Shown in pieces: positions 26,558-36,652 of a stretch of DNA of 64,000 nt (positions within the stretch are counted from its first letter, which is position 1; each line of letters opens with the position of its first letter). The DNA comes from CAWGXZ01 sp963826695. Lineage in GTDB: Bacteria; Pseudomonadota; Gammaproteobacteria; Burkholderiales; Burkholderiaceae_C. Below the pieces are notes generated by a model. That model ran no database searches, was not told the DNA's origin, and worked only from the letters and a program-made list of their open reading frames with translations. The translations under genes and the position numbers were made by a program. The stretch covers positions 496,001 to 560,000 of the forward strand of contig CAWGXZ010000003.1 in assembly GCA_963826695.1 (NCBI GenBank), given 5' to 3'.

Positions 26558-29500
26558 CTACGTCCGATCGGCCGGCGGCGTCGCCGTCCGTTCGAGCCAG
26601 TTCAGCAGCGTGGCATAGAACGACTCGGGGTCGATCGGCTTGGCGACCTGGTCGTTCATCCCGGCAACCCGGCAACGCTCGCGGTCCTCGGCAAATGCGT
26701 TGGCGGTCATCGCCAGGATGGGCAGCGCGCCGCGGTCGGGCAGGGCGCGGATCGCCTGGGTTGCCTTCAGGCCGTCGAGCACCGGCATCTGCACGTCCAT
26801 CAGCACCAGATCGTAGGCCTGCTCGCGGACTTGGCGAACGGCGGCCTCGCCGTTGGCCACCGTGTCGACGACGACCCCGAGGCGGCGCAGGATTTGCGCC
26901 GTCACCATCTGGTTGACCAGTTCGTCCTCGGCGAGCAGCACGCGTGCGCCGCGCCAGCGCGCCGCCAGCACCGCCGCGGCGCTGGTGGTCGCCGAAGGCG
27001 GCGCGGCCACCGCCGGCGCCGCAGCGCCCGGCCGAAGCCGTGCGGTCAGCCAGAAGGTGCTGCCGACGCCGGGCGTGCTGCTCACGCCGACCTCGCCGCC
27101 CATCAGCCGCGCCATGCGCCCGGCGATCGCCAGGCCGAGGCCGGTGCCGCCGAAGCGGCGCGAGATCGATCCGTCGGCCTGCGAGAACGGCTCGAACAGC
27201 CGCGCCTGGTCGGCTGGGGCGATGCCGATGCCGGAGTCCTCGACCTCGAGGCGCATGTCGACCGCGTCCGCCGATTCGCCGGTGCAGTGCGCGCGCACCC
27301 GGATGCTGCCGGCAGCAGTGAACTTGATGGCGTTGCCGATCAGGTTCAGCAACACCTGGCGCAGACGCAACGGATCGCCGACCAGCGGCCGCTGCAGCGC
27401 CGGGTCGATCCGGGTCTCGATGCGCAGCCCCTTGGCCATTGCCCGCTCGTCGAGGATGCCGCAGGCCGCCGCGACCACCTGCGGAACGAGCAGCACGGCC
27501 TCTTCCAGCACCATGCCGTCGGCCTCGATCTTCGACAGGTCGAGGATGTTGTTGATGATGCCGAGCAGGTGCGCCGACGCGGCGCCGACCTTCTCCAGCC
27601 GGTCGAGTGCCAGCGGGTCCGACTCGTCGAGCTGCAACAGGTGCGTCAGCCCCATGATGGCGTTCATCGGCGTGCGGATTTCGTGGCTCATGTTGGCCAG
27701 GAAGCTGCTCTTGGCGCGGCTGGCGGCTTCGGCATCGTCGCGCGCCTGGGCGAGGGCCACCGAGGTGCGGCCGCGCAGCACGTTGCGCCACAGCTCGGCC
27801 GCGAAGAGTTGCAGCGTCTGCAGGTCGGCTTCGTCGTAGCCGCCCGCCTTGCCGGAAACGCAGAGCACCAGTCGCCGCTCGTCGCCCTCGTACATGGGGG
27901 CGGCGATGTACTCGTCGGCGCCGCAGCAGTCGTTGGCGCTCGCAGGCACCGAGGCGGGTTCGCTGCCTGTTGGCAGACCGAAGCGCAGTTGCTCGGTCCA
28001 GTCGTCGCCCCATGAGGGCGCGCTGTCGTGCTGCGACTTCGGCGAGCGGAAGGACTGCGACGCTTCGCCCGCCTTCGCACCGCCCAACAGCAGCCTTCCT
28101 TCGAGGCTGTCGGTGACCCGGCGCGCCGCGTCGAGTCCGGCCTGCAGCAGTTCGTCTTCCTGCATGCCATGCGCCTGCTGGCTCAGCTCGTACAGCGCGA
28201 GCAGGCGGCGGTCGTTGCGCTGCAACTGGCGGTTGGCGGCTTCGAGCGCGGCGGTGCGCGTCTCGACCATGTGTGCCAGCTCGTTGCGCCGCCGCTGCAA
28301 CTCGATTTCGGCGAGGACGCGCGGCGTCACGTTCTCGTGGGCGACGAGCACCCGCACAGCACCCGGGTCGCTGAACGGCGTCACGCGCATGGTGAACCAG
28401 CGCTGCTGGTGCGGCGCATGGCACGGATAGGTCATCTCGAAATGCGTTGACGTGCCTTCGATCACCGCGCGGATGCCCGCTGCCGCCTGCGACGCCACGC
28501 GAGTGTCCGGCGCGCGTGTGTTCTCGCACACGTCGAGGTAGTTGGCACCTTCGAACACATCGTTGCCCAGGGCACCGTTGTCGCGCGCGAATTCGCGCCA
28601 GGTCCGGTTCACCGCCAGGATCCGGCCTTGCGCATCGAGGACGGCCACCTGTGCCGACAGGGCGTCGAGCGCGACGCGCGCATGACGCTCGAACTCACGA
28701 CGTGCGTTTTCGGCACGCCGCGTTTCCATGACATCGCGACCGATCGCCAGCACGGTGGCCACCCGGCCCATCGCACCGCGCTCGGCAATCAGCCGGAACT
28801 CGAAGGCATGCCCGCCCGATTCGCTGCCGTACTCCAGCGCCACCGGCGCCGCGCCGCGGCCGGCAAAGGCCTCGTCGAGCGCCGCATCGAGCATGGCCAC
28901 CGTCCCACGCTCGGCAATGCTCGCTGTCGCGGCCGGCCCACTCGACAACGGCAGCGGCCCGAGCGCCCGGTGCGCCACCGGGTTTGCATAGATGACGCGG
29001 CGCTGGCGGTCGAAGCGCAGCACCGCGTCGGGCATGTGGTCGGCCAGGCTGTGGAATTCACGCGCCCGATCGAGAAGCAGGCGCCGCTCGCGTGCGCCAC
29101 TGGCGCGCCGGAACGCACCTTCGAGGACGGGCGCCAGGCGCTGCAGGTAGCCGTCCGACTTGACCAGGTAGTCGGCGACGCCGAGTCGCACCGCCATGCG
29201 CGCGATTTCCTCGTTGCCGTGGCCGGTCACCAGCACCACCGGCACGTCGAGGCCGTGCGACTGCTGCAGCTCCTTGATGAGTTCGAGCGCGTTCAACCCG
29301 GGCAGCCGGTAGTCGAGCAGCAAGACGTCCAGCGCAGCAGACGTTGCCGGCTGGTCGAGCTGCGTGCGCAAGTCGTCGACGCTGTGGACCGCGTCCAGGG
29401 TGATGTGCGGCGCAACCTGCGCCAAGGCGCGCCGGGTCAGGTCGACATCGGTGTCGTTCGGCTCGACGTACAGCACCTGCAGGTGCTCGACCCGCTGGGC

Positions 29501-29929
29501 CTCGCCGGCGCGAAAGCGCTCGAGCGCCGAACGCAGCACCCGCGGCAGGGCGCCGAGGAAGTCGTCGCGCTTGACGACGTAGTCGTCGGCGCCGGCGCGC
29601 AGCGCGGCAAAGATGTCGTGCTCGTCCTCCGAGCCGGTCAGCATCACCACGGCCAGCGGCAGGCCACGCTCACGAACATGCGTCAGCAGCTCCATGCCGC
29701 TGCCGTCGGGCAGATGCAGGTCGCATACCAGCAGGTCGGGGCGGCGCACGTCGGGAGCTTCGGCGGGCGACTGGCGGCTGGCGGCCGGCTCGTCGAACCC
29801 GCGCAGCCGCGTCAGTGCCTGCGCCAGCGTCGCGGCCCAATCGAGGTAGATCTCGGGCGCATGGACCGCCAGCGTGTCGCGCACCAGCTCGGCGTCGAGC
29901 GACTGGTCCTCGACCAACAACACATTCAT
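26558..29929 (-). CDS. hybrid histidine kinase with two N-terminal receivers (REC-REC-PAS-PAS-GAF-HisKA-HATPase-REC)
   Basis: 1123 residues. Two N-terminal receivers (Asp in LLVCDLHLPDGSG and VLLLDYRLPGLNA), two PAS domains, a GAF-like stretch (about 575-710), HisKA (ANMSHEIRTPMNAIMGL), HATPase_c (LNLIGNAIKFTA, DSGIGIA, GTGLGLAIA) and a C-terminal receiver (LLAEDELVN, LMDVQMPVLDG, VAKPID). No membrane helices. It is third in a minus-strand set after a kinase and a lone receiver, each with a 4-base ATGA overlap. The front receivers suggest that it is itself controlled by phosphotransfer from the upstream kinase. Confidence 0.93.
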   Translation of the reverse strand: MNVLLVEDQSLDAELVRDTLAVHAPEIYLDWAATLAQALTRLRGFDEPAASRQSPAEAPDVRRPDLLVCDLHLPDGSGMELLTHVRERGLPLAVVMLTGSEDEHDIFAALRAGADDYVVKRDDFLGALPRVLRSALERFRAGEAQRVEHLQVLYVEPNDTDVDLTRRALAQVAPHITLDAVHSVDDLRTQLDQPATSAALDVLLLDYRLPGLNALELIKELQQSHGLDVPVVLVTGHGNEEIARMAVRLGVADYLVKSDGYLQRLAPVLEGAFRRASGARERRLLLDRAREFHSLADHMPDAVLRFDRQRRVIYANPVAHRALGPLPLSSGPAATASIAERGTVAMLDAALDEAFAGRGAAPVALEYGSESGGHAFEFRLIAERGAMGRVATVLAIGRDVMETRRAENARREFERHARVALDALSAQVAVLDAQGRILAVNRTWREFARDNGALGNDVFEGANYLDVCENTRAPDTRVASQAAAGIRAVIEGTSTHFEMTYPCHAPHQQRWFTMRVTPFSDPGAVRVLVAHENVTPRVLAEIELQRRRNELAHMVETRTAALEAANRQLQRNDRRLLALYELSQQAHGMQEDELLQAGLDAARRVTDSLEGRLLLGGAKAGEASQSFRSPKSQHDSAPSWGDDWTEQLRFGLPTGSEPASVPASANDCCGADEYIAAPMYEGDERRLVLCVSGKAGGYDEADLQTLQLFAAELWRNVLRGRTSVALAQARDDAEAASRAKSSFLANMSHEIRTPMNAIMGLTHLLQLDESDPLALDRLEKVGAASAHLLGIINNILDLSKIEADGMVLEEAVLLVPQVVAAACGILDERAMAKGLRIETRIDPALQRPLVGDPLRLRQVLLNLIGNAIKFTAAGSIRVRAHCTGESADAVDMRLEVEDSGIGIAPADQARLFEPFSQADGSISRRFGGTGLGLAIAGRMARLMGGEVGVSSTPGVGSTFWLTARLRPGAAAPAVAAPPSATTSAAAVLAARWRGARVLLAEDELVNQMVTAQILRRLGVVVDTVANGEAAVRQVREQAYDLVLMDVQMPVLDGLKATQAIRALPDRGALPILAMTANAFAEDRERCRVAGMNDQVAKPIDPESFYATLLNWLERTATPPADRT

Positions 29930-30360
29930 GTCAGGCCTGTCCGGGGCGGCGTGTTGAGCGTCAGCCAGTACTGATCGATCTGCGCTGCGACGTTGAGGAA
30001 GTTGTCGAAACTCACCGGCTTGACGATGTAGGAATTGGCACCGATCGCATAGGCCTTGTCGATGTCGCCGTCCTCGGTCGAGGTGGTCAGCATGATGACC
30101 GGGATGTGGCCGAAGCGCGGATGCGCCCGCATTGCGCGCAGCACGTCGAGCCCGCCGACGCGCGGCAGTTTGACGTCGAGCAGCACCAGCGCCGGTGGCG
30201 TCTCGCCGGCCTCCCAGCGTGCGATGCAGTCGAGCGCCTCCTGCCCGTCACGGGCGACGTCGACGATGTGGCCGGCACAACGGCGCGCAAAGGCGCGTCG
30301 CGTCAGGTCGACGTCCATCGGGTTGTCCTCGACCAGCAGGATGTTTCTGGGTTCGGTCAT
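29926..30360 (-). CDS. single-domain response regulator (Rcp1/CheY-like)
   Basis: 144 residues containing only a receiver: LLVEDNPMDVDLTRRAF, Asp in LVLLDVKLPRVGG, Thr in MLTTSTED and Lys in IVKPVSF. The NPMDVDLT signature is that of Rcp1-type regulators that partner phytochrome-like kinases. It is coupled on both sides by 4-base overlaps and probably shuttles phosphate between the two flanking kinases. Confidence 0.94.
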   Translation of the reverse strand: MTEPRNILLVEDNPMDVDLTRRAFARRCAGHIVDVARDGQEALDCIARWEAGETPPALVLLDVKLPRVGGLDVLRAMRAHPRFGHIPVIMLTTSTEDGDIDKAYAIGANSYIVKPVSFDNFLNVAAQIDQYWLTLNTPPRTGLT

Positions 30361-32381
30361 GGCAGCGGCCGTGGAAGGGCCGCAGGCGTGGCCAGCGCCA
30401 GTGGCATTCGAAGGTGAAAGGTTGCACCGGCGCCCGGTGCACTCTCGGCCCAGACATCGCCGCCCATGCGCAGCATGGCCTTGCCCACCAGCGCCAGGCC
30501 GATGCCGGTGCCCGGGTAGTCCTCACTGCGTTGCAGGCGCTGGAAGATCTCGAAGATGCGGTCGTGAAAGCGCATGTCGAAGCCGATGCCGTTGTCGCTC
30601 ACCGACAACACGCACGATCCGTCGGCCACGCTGGCACGAACGGCGACGGTCGGCACCGGCGCGCCGGCGCAGAACTTGACAGCGTTGTCGAGCAGGTTGC
30701 GCAGCGCGATGGACAGTCCCTCGGGGTCGGCGCGAACGCGGATGGCCGGGACGTCGACTTCCAGCGTCGTGTTGCCGAGCGAATCGCGCCACAGCGCCAG
30801 CTTGCGTTCGACGAAGGCCCCGAGGTCGAATGCGTCCAGGTGAACGATGCGGCGCTCCTGGCGCGAATAGGTCAACAGGTCGTCGATCAGATGCGTCATC
30901 TGCTGCGCAGCGGTGCGCACATTGGTTGCAAACAGCACGCCCTCCTCGTCGAGGCGAGCGCCGTGCTCCTCGAGCAGCAGCCGGCTGTAGCCGTCGATAC
31001 CGCGCAACGGCGCCTTCAGGTCGTGGGCGACCGAGTAGCAGAAGCTCTCGAGCTCGCGGCTTTTCGCTTCGAGCTGGGCCGTGCGCTCGTTCACGCGGGC
31101 TTCGAGCTCGGCATTGAGCTGCTGCACCAGCGCCTCGCTGCGCTTGCGCGCGGTGATGTCGCTGAGCGACACGTAGGCAAAGCGGTTGTCGCTGCCGTCG
31201 TCGAGCAGCGCGCCGGAATAGCAGAAGATGCGCTCCCAGTCGCTGTCGATGCGTCGAATTCGCAGCTCCACCTCGTCGACGGACTCGCCGGCCAGCAGCC
31301 GCGTCAGGGGCCAATGGCTGACCTCGAGCAGTCGACCGTCGAGCGTGCTCAACGTGAAGATGTTCGCGAAGTCGGCGAACACGACCGGCCAGTCGGCGCC
31401 GTGCCCGCCCGGGGTGTCGCCTTCGACGCCGTGCATGCGCAGCGCCGCACGGTTCCAGAGCAGCAGATTGCCGTCCAGGTCGCTGAGCACCAGCCCTTCG
31501 TGCAGGTTCTCGGTGACCACCCGCAGCCGCTCGGTGCTGTCGCGCAACTGCTGCTCAGCCCGAAGACTTTCGCCGATGTCGCGCAGCATCAACGTATACA
31601 GCGTCTCGCTGCCGGTCTGCAGTTGCGACAGCGATGCCTCGACCGGAAAGGGGGCGCCGTCGGCGCGCAGTGCGGTCAGCGGCCGGAGGCCCCGCAGGAT
31701 GATGCCGGTGCCCTTGAACGCGTGAATCGCAGCGGCATAGGGCTCGCGAGTCGCCACAGGCACGAAGCGGTCGAGCAGCTGGCCGACCGCCTGCGCCTCG
31801 GAGCAGCCGAACATCTGCTGCGCCGCCGCATTGAAGAGCACGATGCGCTGGCTCGCGCCGTCGATGCTGATCACCGCGTCCATGGCCGTGTCGACAATGC
31901 CGGCGACGCGGCGGGTGTGCTCGGCCTGTTCGCGCAGCAGTTTGTCCTGGGTCTCGATGCGGGTGCGTTGCGCCTGGTTGGCACGGCGCCGCGCACGCTG
32001 CATGGCTGCGCTCATTGCGGTGATCGCCAGTCCGACGGCGCAGATGATGGCGATCTGCCAGACCTCGGCCGATGAAACGACGGCGAAATCGAATTTCGGC
32101 GGCAATATGAAGTAAAGCGCGCCGAGTGCCGACAGCAAGGTCGCAAGCAAACCCGCGGCGACCCCGCCAACGGCCGCACTGAGCGCGATCGGCAACGCCA
32201 GGAGCACGAAGGTGTAACGCCCGCCGAGCGCGTCGTCCAGGGCAATCCGCAGCATCCACGTCACGCCGGTGGCGACACACGCCAGCAGCAGGCCGCCGAA
32301 GGGTTTGAGCGTCGTCAGGGCGGAGGCCGGTGGAGCCGGGGAATGCATGCGCGCCGTTTCCGTGAGAGTTGCCCGTGGCAT
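30357..32381 (-). CDS. membrane sensor histidine kinase (DUF4118-like-PAS-PAS-HisKA-HATPase)
   Basis: 674 residues. Four closely packed hydrophobic helices at about 28-125 resemble the KdpD-type DUF4118 module. Two PAS domains follow, then HisKA with SVAHDLKAPLRGIDGYSRLL, the form seen in phytochrome-like kinases, and HATPase_c (LLDNAVKFC, DNGIGFD, GTGIGLALV). There is no receiver, so output passes to the coupled Rcp1-like regulator. The start may be ATG 32381 or 32348; neither has a strong ribosome site. Confidence 0.9.
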   Translation of the reverse strand: MPRATLTETARMHSPAPPASALTTLKPFGGLLLACVATGVTWMLRIALDDALGGRYTFVLLALPIALSAAVGGVAAGLLATLLSALGALYFILPPKFDFAVVSSAEVWQIAIICAVGLAITAMSAAMQRARRRANQAQRTRIETQDKLLREQAEHTRRVAGIVDTAMDAVISIDGASQRIVLFNAAAQQMFGCSEAQAVGQLLDRFVPVATREPYAAAIHAFKGTGIILRGLRPLTALRADGAPFPVEASLSQLQTGSETLYTLMLRDIGESLRAEQQLRDSTERLRVVTENLHEGLVLSDLDGNLLLWNRAALRMHGVEGDTPGGHGADWPVVFADFANIFTLSTLDGRLLEVSHWPLTRLLAGESVDEVELRIRRIDSDWERIFCYSGALLDDGSDNRFAYVSLSDITARKRSEALVQQLNAELEARVNERTAQLEAKSRELESFCYSVAHDLKAPLRGIDGYSRLLLEEHGARLDEEGVLFATNVRTAAQQMTHLIDDLLTYSRQERRIVHLDAFDLGAFVERKLALWRDSLGNTTLEVDVPAIRVRADPEGLSIALRNLLDNAVKFCAGAPVPTVAVRASVADGSCVLSVSDNGIGFDMRFHDRIFEIFQRLQRSEDYPGTGIGLALVGKAMLRMGGDVWAESAPGAGATFHLRMPLALATPAALPRPLP

Positions 32382-32642
32382 TCCCGCTGGTCTGGGCGGA
32401 GCCGAGGTCGCCGTCGCTCAGGTGAAAGGAGGGACTTCGCCAGGGAGCCGCGAGTGCAGCACCAGGGAAGCGCTGCGGGGTTTTAACACGCGGTGGGCGT
32501 TCGACCCGGTTGCAAGGACGTGCCGGCCGCGGGCGCTAACGGCACCCGCCCGAGCGGGTCGCCTGGGCCGCGGCCTGGGCTCGCAGCGGCGCATCGTGGC
32601 TCACGCCCGGGCCCGGGCCGATGAACAACGCCTTTCGAGGGC

Positions 32643-34329
32643 TCAGTCGTTCAGACCGATGCCCGAGTCGAGGAATTCGGCGCGGTTGCGGCCGTTGGTC
32701 TTGGCAAGGTAAAGCGCCTCGTCGACCCGCAGCAGGGCATGGCTGCCGTCATCACCCCGTGCGTCGACCTGAGTCACGCCGCAGCTGACGGTGACGCTGC
32801 CGACCTGCGGCAGGTCGAACTCGCCGATCGCATCGATCAGCTGCGCGGCGACGTGGCGCGCGGCGGCCGCGTCGGTGTCGGGCAGCAGCACGATGAACTC
32901 TTCGCCGCCGATGCGCGCCAGGGGGTCGGTTTCGCGCAGGCGGTCGCGCAGTGTCCTGGCGACATGGACCAGCGCCGAGTCGCCGGCTGCGTGGCCGTGG
33001 GTGTCGTTGATGCGCTTGAAATGGTCGATGTCGACCATCACCAGCGACAGGGCGCCGCCGGTGCGCCGCGCGGTGCTGATCGCGTAGCCGAGTCGCTCGG
33101 AGAAGGCACGGCGGTTCAGCAGCCCGGTCAGCGGGTCGCAGCTGGCCATCTGCTCGAGGCACCGGTTGGCAGCCTCGAGTTCGGCAGTGCGCAGCTGCAC
33201 CCGCTCCTCGAGCGTGGCGTTGGCCTGCTGCAGGCCGGCGGTCATTTCCGACAATGCCGTCGAGAGCTGTTCGACCTCGCTGCTGGTGCGCAGCAGCGGA
33301 ATGCCCGAACCGGGCATGCGGCTTCCCACCCGGCGCGCCGCGTTGGCGATCTGACCCAGCGGGCGTGACACCGCGCCGGCGACGAACCAGGCCAGCGCCA
33401 TCGCCAGCAGGGTCGCGACGAGCCCGAACTGGAGCGTGCGCCAGCTGCTGTGGCGGGCGGCGGCAAAGGCCACGTCGGCCGGTTGGCGCGAAACGATCGT
33501 CCAGCCCATGTCGGTCAACGCGCTTTCGGCGGGCAGTTTTTCGACGGCGGTCAGGTAGTCGGCCGCCGTCGGCCCAGCGGCGCACCTGGGCCTCGGGATC
33601 GTCGGGCAGCACCGTCTGGCCGACGCTGCGATGCAGCGCGAGCATCCGTCCCGGCGCGTAGATCATTTTCCCGGCGCGGTCGAAGATGAAGGTTTCGATC
33701 GCCTGCGCGCGGGCGTTCGGTGCGGCCAGCCGGGTAATGACCTGGTCGGCCCAGGCCCAGCTGCCATGGCTGATCAGCACGCCCTGCATGGCGCCGCCAC
33801 TGAAGATCGGCGCCGCGAAGTCGAGGAAACGCAGCGCTTCGCCGTCGTTCGCCGGGGGCAGATGCGCCGCCAGCAAAATGGCGGGGTGCACATCGCCGAC
33901 ATAGGTCGAGACGCTGCCGGCCTGGAACCACGATCGCGACCGGGCATTGGCGCCGACGAGCAAGTCGTCGGTGGCAGCGCGGATCGTGCCGCCCGGGTCG
34001 CTGACGCCGATCCAGGTGTTGTCCGGCGAGCGAGTCCGCATGTGCGTCAGCATGCTGCGAATTTCGTGCGAATCGAGGCCCTGGGCCCAGAGGTGATCGG
34101 ATGCGGCAATCACCGCGATTTCGCGGCTGCGAGCGGTCAGTCCGTCGGCCAGCACCCGCGCCGCGTTGTGTGCATTGGTCTGCAACACCGCGCCCTGCGT
34201 TTGCTGCAGCAGCCCGGTGACCATGGCGCCGAGCGCGACCGACAGCGCAACTGCCAGCAGCACCAGCGGCACGCTGAAGGCCAGCGCCAGCTGAACACGC
34301 AGGCTTCGAAGGGGCGGGGTCCAGCGCAT
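32643..34329 (-). CDS. membrane diguanylate cyclase with CACHE sensor (apparent frameshift)
   Basis: About 560 residues. An N-terminal helix (FSVPLVLLAVALSVALGAMV), a periplasmic dCACHE-like sensor (about 40-290), a second helix (LVATLLAMALAWFVAG), HAMP, coiled coil and GGDEF domain with IGGEEFIVLL, VDIDHFKRINDTHGH and I-site RETD. The frame breaks at about 33560, where GGCGGCC in place of GGCGGC shifts it. Removing one C gives a continuous protein (DGG then DYLTAVEKL). All active-site residues are intact, so sequence error is likely. The ligand is unknown. Confidence 0.87.
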
Positions 34330-34663
34330 ACGGGTCACAGGTGCGGCGCATCCGGCGCCAGGGGGTGGAGGAGGGCCGATGCTAGGCAGCCGGTTCGCGC
34401 CCGGGAATACGTAGACGCACGTACCCCGCCGGGCGCGGCGCCGCCCTGGCTGGCGCCTACGCCAAATGCCTAAGCCCGGATGGCCGATTTCCCGCATCCA
34501 GCGGCCTGCCACTGGCGTAGCCTTGCGGGCACCGATCCGATGCGCCACCATGAACCCGTTGTATGCCGCTCTGCCTCGACCCCACCATGCCGTGCCGCCG
34601 CCAGGCGCCCCCGCCGGATGCACGCCAGCGATGACCTGTCAGCCGACCGGCATCGAGGAAACC

Positions 34664-35425
34664 ATGCCCGGCTCGCGCGATTCCGCCGGCTTGCCCGAAC
34701 CGGCTGCCGATGAGGCTGCCGTGGTCGAGCGGATCGGCTTTCTCGAACAGGCCAACGCCGCGCTCGAGGACTTCGTCCGCACGGCAGCCAGCGAGCTGCG
34801 CACACCGCTCGGCCACGTTCGCGGCTTTGCCGAGCTGCTGGCCGAATCTGCCAGCGGGCTCGACGCCGACGGCCAGCGCCATGTCGAGACCATCCTGCGT
34901 GCCGCTGACCGGATGGACCGGCTGACCGGCGACCTGCTTGCACTGTCGGAGGTCGAAAGCCTGCCGCTGATACCGGGGGCGGTCGATCTCGGCGCGCTGG
35001 TTGCCGAACTGCTCGACGAGCGTCGCAACGACGCGCTGGTGCAACGCGCCGAGTGGACGATCGGGCCGCTGCCGGTGGTGCGCGGCGACCGGGTGCTGCT
35101 GCGGATCGCGCTTGGACGGCTGTTCGACAACGCGGTCAAGTTCAGCGCGCCGCGCGACGTGCCGACGATTGCCCTGAGCGCCGGGCGCGACGAGGCGGCC
35201 GGCGAGGTGCTGCTGCGGCTGCGCGACAACGGCGTCGGCTTCGACCCGCGCTATTCGCAGCGCCTGTTCCAGCCGCTGCAGCGGATGCATCCGGCCAGCC
35301 GCTTCGCCGGCAGTGGCGTCGGGCTGGCCCTGGTGCGCCGGATCGTGCTGCGCCATGGTGGCCGCGTCGGCGCCGAATCGGCGCCCGAGCAGGGCGCCAC
35401 CTTCTGGATCGCTCTGCCGGGGTGA
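34664..35425 (+). CDS. short histidine kinase-like protein with Ser in place of the phosphoacceptor His
   Basis: 253 residues from ATG 34664 (GAGGAA upstream); ATG 34631 or 34466 are alternatives. The coiled coil and dimerisation helix read TAASELRTPLGHVRGFAELL. In the normal SHELRTPL motif the His is replaced by Ser, so autophosphorylation on this residue is impossible. The ATPase domain is intact: LFDNAVKFSA (N-box), LRDNGVGFD (G1) and GSGVGLALVRRIV (G2). It resembles the protein at 20390 across the whole helix pair, and the two have opposite defects. It stands alone, divergent from the CACHE-GGDEF gene. Confidence 0.82.
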   Translation: MPGSRDSAGLPEPAADEAAVVERIGFLEQANAALEDFVRTAASELRTPLGHVRGFAELLAESASGLDADGQRHVETILRAADRMDRLTGDLLALSEVESLPLIPGAVDLGALVAELLDERRNDALVQRAEWTIGPLPVVRGDRVLLRIALGRLFDNAVKFSAPRDVPTIALSAGRDEAAGEVLLRLRDNGVGFDPRYSQRLFQPLQRMHPASRFAGSGVGLALVRRIVLRHGGRVGAESAPEQGATFWIALPG

Positions 35426-35597
35426 GTGGCTCGCCGCTCACCACCTCCGCAGCGCCGTCGATCCGCGATAGCGACCCGCTCGCCCGTGCTTGAATGGCTC
35501 TGATCGAGAGTAGGGTGCTTCCAGGCCACGCCGAGATCGCCCGGATGCGGGTCCAGGAGCCCCTTGGAGATGCTCGGCCGGCGCGCAGCGAAGGCCG

Positions 35598-36554
35598 CTA
35601 ACGGGCGGCGGAGCGCCGTTTGGTGCGTGGCGTCGTGCACCCTCGGTCGAACACGAGGCGCGTCACTGCGGCCAGTTGGTCGACCAGTGCGGTGCTGGCG
35701 GCGGATAGGCTGCGGTCACGGCGGTGAAGCACGCCGATTGTTCGTCTTGCCGATTCGTCCGCAAGGCGGCAGGCTGCGAGACCACTCAGGTTCAGTTCCG
35801 GCAGTGCCAGCGAAGGCAGAACGGTGATGCCGAGACCCTGGCGTACCAGGCGGATTGCTGTCGTCATGTGAGTGACGTCGTAGCGCGAAGCTGCACTCGA
35901 GGCCTCGGCCTGGTCCTGTGTTGCCTGGTCGTACAAATCCCGCACGCTCGATCCGCGCGAGAGCAGGATCAGGTCGTACGGCACCAGGTCGCTCCAGCGT
36001 AGACGGGACCGTGATGCCAGTTCGTGATCTGCTGGAAAGGCGGCGGCGAATACGTCGTCGACGAGCGGCTGGAAGGCCAGGTCGGCGGCCGGACCGAGTT
36101 GCGCAGCAATCGCGAACTCGACCTGGTTGGTGCGAACCATCGCGACGAGATCGTCGTTGTGCGCCTCGACGACCCGGACGCGCAGCGTCGGGTGCGCCGT
36201 GCGCAGCAGTCGAAGCGCCGGCGGCACCAAGGTGAGCGACGCGGAAGGCAGCGACCCGACGACGACCGACCCGCGCCGCACGGCGGCCAGGTCCAGGATG
36301 CTGCGGTACGCGTCCTCGATGTCGACCAACGGCCGCTCGATGCGCGCGAGGAAATCCTTGCCGGCCGCAGTGAGCGCGATACCGCGGGTATTCCGGTCGA
36401 ACAGGCGCACGCCGACAACGTCCTCCAGATCGCGAATCAGTGCGGTGAAGGAAGGCTGTGTCACGCCGAGTCGATCGGCAGCATGCGTGAAGGACCCGGT
36501 CTGCACCGCGAGCAGAAACGCCTTGAGCGGACGGTACTTGATGTTTATAGCCAC
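35598..36554 (-). CDS. LysR-family transcriptional regulator
   Basis: 318 residues: N-terminal winged helix (AFLLAVQTGSFTHAADRLGV, TQPSFTALIRDLED) and a two-lobed effector domain (VVVGSLPSASLTLVPPALR). It is transcribed divergently from the catabolic operon starting at 36653, the normal position of a LysR activator of that operon. The last 20 residues are basic. The effector is unknown; an operon substrate or intermediate is likely. Confidence 0.92.
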   Translation of the reverse strand: MAINIKYRPLKAFLLAVQTGSFTHAADRLGVTQPSFTALIRDLEDVVGVRLFDRNTRGIALTAAGKDFLARIERPLVDIEDAYRSILDLAAVRRGSVVVGSLPSASLTLVPPALRLLRTAHPTLRVRVVEAHNDDLVAMVRTNQVEFAIAAQLGPAADLAFQPLVDDVFAAAFPADHELASRSRLRWSDLVPYDLILLSRGSSVRDLYDQATQDQAEASSAASRYDVTHMTTAIRLVRQGLGITVLPSLALPELNLSGLAACRLADESARRTIGVLHRRDRSLSAASTALVDQLAAVTRLVFDRGCTTPRTKRRSAAR

Positions 36555-36571
36555 CGGCTAATAGTAGACCG

Positions 36572-36586
36572 ACAAAATCGATTTGT
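36572..36586. promoter_or_regulatory. candidate LysR operator between the divergent genes
   Basis: ACAAAATCGATTTGT is a 15-base imperfect palindrome, AT-rich for this genome and containing a T-N11-A-like core. It is the only clear dyad in the 98 bases between the LysR gene and the aldehyde dehydrogenase gene. Confidence 0.55.
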
Positions 36587-36652
36587 GCTATGGACGGCGT
36601 CGCCACATGATTTGCGTTGTCCGGATCCCGCAAGGCCCTCGAACGATCCCAC

